DNA from: Beggiatoa alba B18LD
GTDB lineage: Bacteria > Pseudomonadota > Gammaproteobacteria > Beggiatoales > Beggiatoaceae
Direction of reading: 5' to 3'
Length of the DNA: 64,000 nt
NCBI RefSeq assembly: GCF_000245015.1
Contig: NZ_JH600070.1
Span: 2,266,634-2,330,633 of the forward strand
The stretch's first letter is position 1, and every line of letters begins with the position of its first letter. The translations under genes and the position numbers were made by a program. Under the pieces are notes generated by a model. It did not search any database and was not told the DNA's origin. It worked only from the letters and a program-made list of their open reading frames with translations. Below, piece by piece: positions 62,527-64,000 of the stretch.

Positions 62527-63066
62527 ATGTTTGAAAAAGAATTTGAAAGTTTGTTGAAATCACTGACTGAGTTGCGTGAGTCTCAGCGTCAGACTGATGC
62601 GCAGATGAAACAAACTGATGAACGCCTTGACCGTTTATGTAAGCAAGTTGGTGGCATCTCTAATAATAACGGAGATGTTGCGGAGGAATTTTTCTGGAAT
62701 GCACTGAAAGATAAAAAAGAACTGAATGGCATCAAACTAGACTATTCAGACAAAAATGTTCATCGTAGAAAGGGAAATACAGAAGATGAATTTGATATTC
62801 TGCTCTGGAACGGAAGTGCGGTGATTATTGTTGAGACAAAATATAAAGTTCACCCTAATCATTTATCGGCTTTGAAAGAGAAAAAAATCCCCAATTTCCG
62901 AAAGTTATTCCCCGACAAGAACGACCATAAAATATATGCAGCAATTGCGGGTTTTAGCATACCAGATGAGTTAGTGGATGAAGCAAAAGAATCTGGATTT
63001 TTTGTATTCAAGCAATCTGGTGATAATTTGCTGATTGAAAATGCGGATAATATTCAGGCTTTTTAG
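62527..63066 (+). CDS. Coiled-coil protein with PD-(D/E)XK nuclease-like domain, copy 1
   Basis: The 179-residue protein has a heptad-rich start (MFEKEFESLLKSLTELRESQ, then RQTDAQMKQTDERLDRLCKQ) and a C-terminal alpha/beta domain. The segment EDEFDILLWNGSAVIIVETK has the D...ExK spacing of PD-(D/E)XK nucleases. Similar proteins are annotated DUF3782 or restriction-endonuclease-like in cyanobacteria and Beggiatoa. The catalytic role is inferred from the motif only. The next gene is a near-identical duplicate. Confidence 0.75.
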   Translation: MFEKEFESLLKSLTELRESQRQTDAQMKQTDERLDRLCKQVGGISNNNGDVAEEFFWNALKDKKELNGIKLDYSDKNVHRRKGNTEDEFDILLWNGSAVIIVETKYKVHPNHLSALKEKKIPNFRKLFPDKNDHKIYAAIAGFSIPDELVDEAKESGFFVFKQSGDNLLIENADNIQAF

Positions 63067-63073
63067 CTGACTA

Positions 63074-63097
63074 TCCCTCACTCGCAAGGCTGAGGGA
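63074..63097 (+). other. Small hairpin between the tandem duplicates
   Basis: TCCCTCA and TGAGGGA form a 7-bp stem with a 10-base loop just after the first copy. It may be a weak terminator and lies at the junction of the duplication. Confidence 0.4.
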
Positions 63098-63146
63098 ATG
63101 AAATGATATAATTAAACTAATCATTTTACAAAAGACTGAAGAAATC

Positions 63147-63728
63147 ATGTTTGAAAAAGAATTTGAAAGTTTGTTGAAATCACTGACTGAGTTGCGAGAA
63201 TCAACTACTGAACTGAGAGAGTCAAATAAAGAGTTGCGTGAGTCTCAGCGTCAGACTGATGCGCAGATGAAACAAACAGATGAACGTCTTGACCGTTTAT
63301 GTAAACAAGTTGGTGGCATCTCTAATAATAACGGAGATGTTGCGGAGGAATTTTTCTGGAATGCGTTGAAAGATAAAAAAGAACTGAATGGCATCAAACT
63401 AGACTATTCAGACAAAAATGTTCATCGTAGAAAGGGAAATACAGAAGATGAATTTGATATTCTGCTCTGGAACGGAAGTGCGGTGATTATTGTTGAGACA
63501 AAATACAAAGTTCACCCAAATCATTTATCGGCTTTGAAAGAGAAAAAAATCCCCAATTTCCGAAAGTTATTCCCAGACAAGAACGACCATAAAATATATG
63601 CCGCGATTGCAGGTTTTAGCATACCTGATGAGTTAGTGGATGAAGCAAAAGAATCTGGATTTTTTGTATTCAAGCAATCTGGTGATAATTTGCTGATTGA
63701 AAATGCGGATAATATTCAGGCTTTTTAG
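63147..63728 (+). CDS. Coiled-coil protein with PD-(D/E)XK nuclease-like domain, copy 2
   Basis: The 193-residue protein matches copy 1 residue for residue apart from a 14-residue insertion in the coiled coil: the unit TELRES is extended with TTELRES and NKELRES, two extra heptads. The upstream 45 bases (GATATAATTAAACTAAT region) are also duplicated, so each copy has its own promoter-like and RBS-like sequence. Synonymous differences are few, so the duplication is recent. Function as for copy 1. Confidence 0.75.
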   Translation: MFEKEFESLLKSLTELRESTTELRESNKELRESQRQTDAQMKQTDERLDRLCKQVGGISNNNGDVAEEFFWNALKDKKELNGIKLDYSDKNVHRRKGNTEDEFDILLWNGSAVIIVETKYKVHPNHLSALKEKKIPNFRKLFPDKNDHKIYAAIAGFSIPDELVDEAKESGFFVFKQSGDNLLIENADNIQAF

Positions 63729-63749
63729 TAGCACATCCAAGCTACTCAA

Positions 63750-63802
63750 TATAGCTAACGGGCTATAAAACGATGCGAATGACTGTTCGTCCTAAATTCA
63801 AC
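63750..63802. repeat. Degenerate half-copy of the Rpn-associated element
   Basis: TATAGCTAACGGGCTATAAA and a decayed core (GACTGTTCGTCC) are recognisable. The opposite terminal sequence is missing, so this is probably a remnant. Confidence 0.65.
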
Positions 63803-63907
63803 CAGAATTCTGCAATATTTTTAGATTAAACAGTAGGTTCAGGTGTCAAATCGCTGAAGTGATTGCACTCTGCCTTAATCTATATTGCTTGGAATCTTAA
63901 GGCTTTT

Positions 63908-64000
63908 GTCTGAATCAGAATTCACAGAATTTTCAGAATTAAAAAGCGTGATTCACCTTAATTTTTTGGTTTAAGGGTTTAAATTCTGTTAATTCTGAAA
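63908..64000. repeat. CAGAATT palindromic repeat, second copy (truncated by window)
   Basis: Starts GTCTGAATCAGAATT and is colinear with 52197-52313, including AAAAAGCGTGATTC and TTAAATTCTGTTAATTCTG, but is about 10 bases shorter in the middle. Confidence 0.85.

Larger units (their letters stand above)
63729..64000. other. Gene-free repeat-rich end of the window
   Basis: No gene is seen. It holds a decayed half of the Rpn-associated element (63750-63802), a short unannotated stretch, and the start of the second CAGAATT palindromic repeat (from 63908), which is cut by the window end. Confidence 0.6.

Noticed and set aside
1-64000. tRNA or rRNA genes
   Set aside because: No cloverleaf with a TTCGA-type T-loop and acceptor stem, and no conserved rRNA stretch, was found in the spacers; a dedicated tRNA scan was not possible.

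Overview
The window looks like a chromosomal segment of a sulfur-oxidising gammaproteobacterium of the Beggiatoa type. This is inferred from gene content, AT-rich spacers, a 14-subunit nuo operon with separate nuoC and nuoD, polyhydroxybutyrate (PHB) functions, aat next to bpt, and many dispersed palindromic repeats. No rRNA or tRNA gene was seen, so the taxonomy rests on inference only.

Layout. 1-2877 (minus): end of an MFS permease and a GGDEF/EAL protein with a degenerate receiver. 3086-4075: pdxA. 4253-19836: complete nuoA-N operon for respiratory complex I, interrupted between nuoI and nuoJ by a secreted MORN/YwqK-repeat protein and closed by a strong terminator. 20049-25211: ComEA-like HhH protein, the N-degron transferases bpt and aat, a hotdog thioesterase, a methyltransferase and glmS. 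25461-26110: higBA toxin-antitoxin locus with a one-base frameshift in the toxin. 26139-29321 (minus): hslV without hslU, an M48 peptidase and two small unknown genes. 29407-32022: an 871-residue secreted protein. 32408-37364: hybrid histidine kinase, PaaI-like thioesterase, ParA ATPase, DUF2333 protein. 37690-39453: isocitrate dehydrogenase fused to a CBS pair.

39553-40785: repeats and a first Rpn/PD-(D/E)XK transposase-like gene. 40863-43843: orphan RelE/Gp49-like protein, a membrane protein and the molybdenum cofactor genes mobA-mobB-moaC. 43910-46747 (minus): phasin and two tandem exported PHB depolymerases. 47077-49689 (minus): two amino-acid ABC permeases and an SppA-like peptidase. 50122-52118: ptsH-ptsI. 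52374-53466: second Rpn unit, inverted relative to the first. 53475-55196 (minus): zinc-ribbon/DUF3426 protein and prmA. 55565-57970: PBP1b. 58068-62264: dienelactone hydrolase, a secreted unknown, an NAD-dependent epimerase-like protein and an MFS permease. 62527-63728: tandem duplicate of a coiled-coil/PD-(D/E)XK-like gene.

The most distinctive content is: (i) two near-identical Rpn nuclease genes, each bounded on both sides by a 73-77 bp palindromic element whose terminal TATAG supplies the gene's stop codon, with solo copies elsewhere; (ii) in-frame expansion of coiled-coil repeats in both nuclease-like families; (iii) the Icd-CBS fusion; (iv) the MORN-repeat gene inside the nuo operon.
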